Below are positions 3,770 through 5,469 of a stretch of DNA of 5,469 bases, piece by piece. The stretch spans positions 1 to 5,469 of the forward strand of contig JAEWRE010000080.1 of the NCBI GenBank assembly GCA_023460235.1. Reading direction: 5' to 3'. This DNA comes from Bacillota bacterium (GTDB taxonomy: Bacteria > Bacillota > Clostridia > TANB77 > CAG-465). The notes below the pieces were generated by a model. It was not told the origin of the DNA. It worked only from the letters and a program-made list of their open reading frames with translations, and searched no databases. Both the position numbers and the translations under genes were made by a program. The first letter of the stretch is position 1. The number at the start of each line of letters is the position of its first letter.

Positions 3770-5469
3770 GAACAAAGAACTCACACCTGCTGAAAAGAAG
3801 CAGTTTATAGAGATGTACGAACAACAGCAACAGGACAAACGCCTCTTGGCAAAACTGAGGGACAACTTTCGTTTAGCGAATACAGAGTATAGCAAAGTGC
3901 ACAGACGAATGCGGAAGCTGGATGCTGTAGATAACGGAGACTTATGGAAGACACTGGCAGCGAAGTACCCGAAGTATCAGATACTTCCTGATACGAACCA
4001 CGTGTCTTACATTAAGAACAATATCCTTGCTTCCATCTACACAGTTGGAAAGTGTGCGAATGTTATTCCGACATCAGAAGAAGATACAGATGTATGCGTA
4101 CAGTTAAACAATATGCTGTCTTATATCTGGGGTAAGTACAATGTTCCCATGTATCAGATGCGTGCAGGAGAACGTGCTGCTCTATTGAACTTAGGAGTAA
4201 CGCAGGTGGGTTGGGATAATAATATTATTGAGAGCAGTTCTCCTTTGCGAAAAGGTAAACTATGTCTGAAGAACATTGACCCATTGAAATATATGCGTGA
4301 CCCGTATGCAGATTCTTTGGACAATGCCTCCTTTGTTATTACGTGGGAGCGTTACCATGAAACTGTGTTAGCGTCACATCCCCTGTATGGAGACAAGTTC
4401 AAAGCTATCTTACACCAGAAAGAGATGTCTGACACAGAGCTGGGCAGCACAGTTACGCCGATTACAGATAAGGCAACAGGTGCCAATACCTCGAAGCCGC
4501 ATTACTACACGGTGTTCATTCATTTCATTCGTACTCCTGAGAATAAGATTGCAGAGATTCATACATTGGACAACAAGTACATTCTGTATAAGAACGATGA
4601 GATTCAGCCGAATATGTTCCCGTTTGCAGAACTGTACTGCAACTTACCGAATCAGAATCTGGTAGGAACTTCAGAACCTGCTAAGATATTTGCCAACTCA
4701 TTGGCGTACAATTTGATGAACAGTATCTTGTTGACTGCTGAGTATAAGAACCAGCGTCCACCGAAGTTCATTTCCAGTTCTTCAGGACTGAACATATCGG
4801 CATTCACCAAACATGGTAATGATGCAGACCGTACTTTTATTGTGCAGGGGGACGCATCCAAAGCGGTACACTATCATCAGTTCCCAACGCCAAACGCTAC
4901 GATACTAAACGACATGGCTCTGTTATCAAGTGACATTAAGAACACATCAGGTATTGATGACCGTTACACAGGACGAGATACAGGAAGTGTGTTGACAACT
5001 GGTGGTATCGAGAATATGCTGGCTCAGGTAACGATGGTTGATACAACACGTATTGCTTTGTATGAAGACTATAGTGCACGGTTGACGGAACTGATACTGC
5101 ACAATTTCATCTCGAACTCAGCGAAACGTAAATACTTCTTCAAACGTCCAGACACAGGAGAGTTTGTAGATGTAGAAGTAGACTTCCCTCAGATACCTGA
5201 TGATGCAGTATTCGATTATGAAATTGCTATCTCAAGTTATTTGCCGAAGAACAAAGCACAGATTAAACAGATGGCTGACACTCTTATGGAGAAACAGATG
5301 CAGTATGGAAGTACAGGCATGGACGTTGACCTCATCACACCACAGGAGTGGTTGCAGTTCCAAGACTTCCCAATGGCAGAGAAGATGATGGAACGTATGG
5401 GTGTACAGCGTAGCTTGAACTGGCAGCAGGCTTCTGCACAGATTATCGAACAGTACACACGTCTTGTTG
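3756..5469 (+). CDS. Phage portal (head-tail connector) protein, 3' end beyond window
   Basis: The frame is open from ATG 3756 to the window edge (571 codons) and is preceded by AGGAGG (3742-3747) 8 nt away. Portals form the dodecameric ring at the head vertex through which the terminase drives DNA and to which the tail attaches. The N-terminal 55 residues are charged and helical. Family-like segments follow: IDPLKYMRDPYADS (174-187); FPFAELYCNLPNQNLVGTSE (288-307), leading into a long helix around 308-332; and a core containing SGIDDRYTGRDTG (398-410) with an adjacent helix to about 450. Long helices near 499-516 and 540-569 suit the stem and crown regions. The gene sits next to the terminase large subunit, as usual. 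The identification rests on these patterns, length and context. The C-terminus is not visible. Confidence 0.85.
   Translation, partial: MEKNKNKELTPAEKKQFIEMYEQQQQDKRLLAKLRDNFRLANTEYSKVHRRMRKLDAVDNGDLWKTLAAKYPKYQILPDTNHVSYIKNNILASIYTVGKCANVIPTSEEDTDVCVQLNNMLSYIWGKYNVPMYQMRAGERAALLNLGVTQVGWDNNIIESSSPLRKGKLCLKNIDPLKYMRDPYADSLDNASFVITWERYHETVLASHPLYGDKFKAILHQKEMSDTELGSTVTPITDKATGANTSKPHYYTVFIHFIRTPENKIAEIHTLDNKYILYKNDEIQPNMFPFAELYCNLPNQNLVGTSEPAKIFANSLAYNLMNSILLTAEYKNQRPPKFISSSSGLNISAFTKHGNDADRTFIVQGDASKAVHYHQFPTPNATILNDMALLSSDIKNTSGIDDRYTGRDTGSVLTTGGIENMLAQVTMVDTTRIALYEDYSARLTELILHNFISNSAKRKYFFKRPDTGEFVDVEVDFPQIPDDAVFDYEIAISSYLPKNKAQIKQMADTLMEKQMQYGSTGMDVDLITPQEWLQFQDFPMAEKMMERMGVQRSLNWQQASAQIIEQYTRLV

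Noticed and set aside
4387..5458. Several 60-90 codon ORFs on both strands inside the portal gene, and similar ones inside the terminase gene
   Set aside because: They are out-of-frame shadows of well-supported genes, without convincing ribosome binding sites or recognisable products.

Overview
The window looks like the left part of a tailed-phage (or prophage) structural module, preceded by about 1.4 kb of unusual non-coding DNA. The host is probably a low-to-mid-GC Gram-positive (Bacillota-like) bacterium. The support for that is strong AGGAGG-type ribosome binding sites 8 nt from the starts at 1577 and 3756, sigma-A-type promoters (TTGACA-18-TATACT and TTGTAT-17-TATAAT), and standard stop codons. 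Genus or phage family cannot be fixed from this sequence alone.

Region by region. 1-208: a sigma70/A-type promoter (38-66) and a small 36-codon ORF with a good ribosome binding site (98-208). 209-656: no ORF, but dense nested RNA pairing, including a 91-nt hairpin (373-463) with about 41 pairs, eight of them G.U. This is best read as a large structured non-coding RNA, perhaps of the large ornate phage RNA type (compare ROOL and GOLLD), although family membership is untested. 660-1050: two arrays of a TGTTGATAA element (three and two copies) bracket a very AT-rich segment. That segment holds a 50-bp direct repeat, eight GATATA[C/T]/GTATATC half-sites and several dyads; it resembles a replication origin or operator cluster. 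1060-1358: a second ORF-free stretch, extremely G-rich and C-poor on the + strand, sharing short segments with the 209-656 region. 1359-1420: a perfect 23-bp inverted repeat with a T-rich tail, probably a terminator or insulator. 1440-1550: short direct repeats leading into a strong promoter.

1577-5469: a tight co-directional operon of four genes: a 118-aa acidic protein in the small-terminase position, the terminase large subunit (530 aa, zinc-ribbon N-terminus), an 81-aa single-pass membrane protein, and the portal protein (first 571 residues, running off the end). The terminase ATPase/nuclease would drive DNA through the portal ring into the prohead. ATGA overlap, 1-nt spacing and a 14-nt overlap suggest translational coupling from the single promoter at 1521-1550.

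The most unusual part is the non-coding control region: a candidate large structured RNA next to an origin-like cluster, separated from the packaging operon by a very long hairpin.
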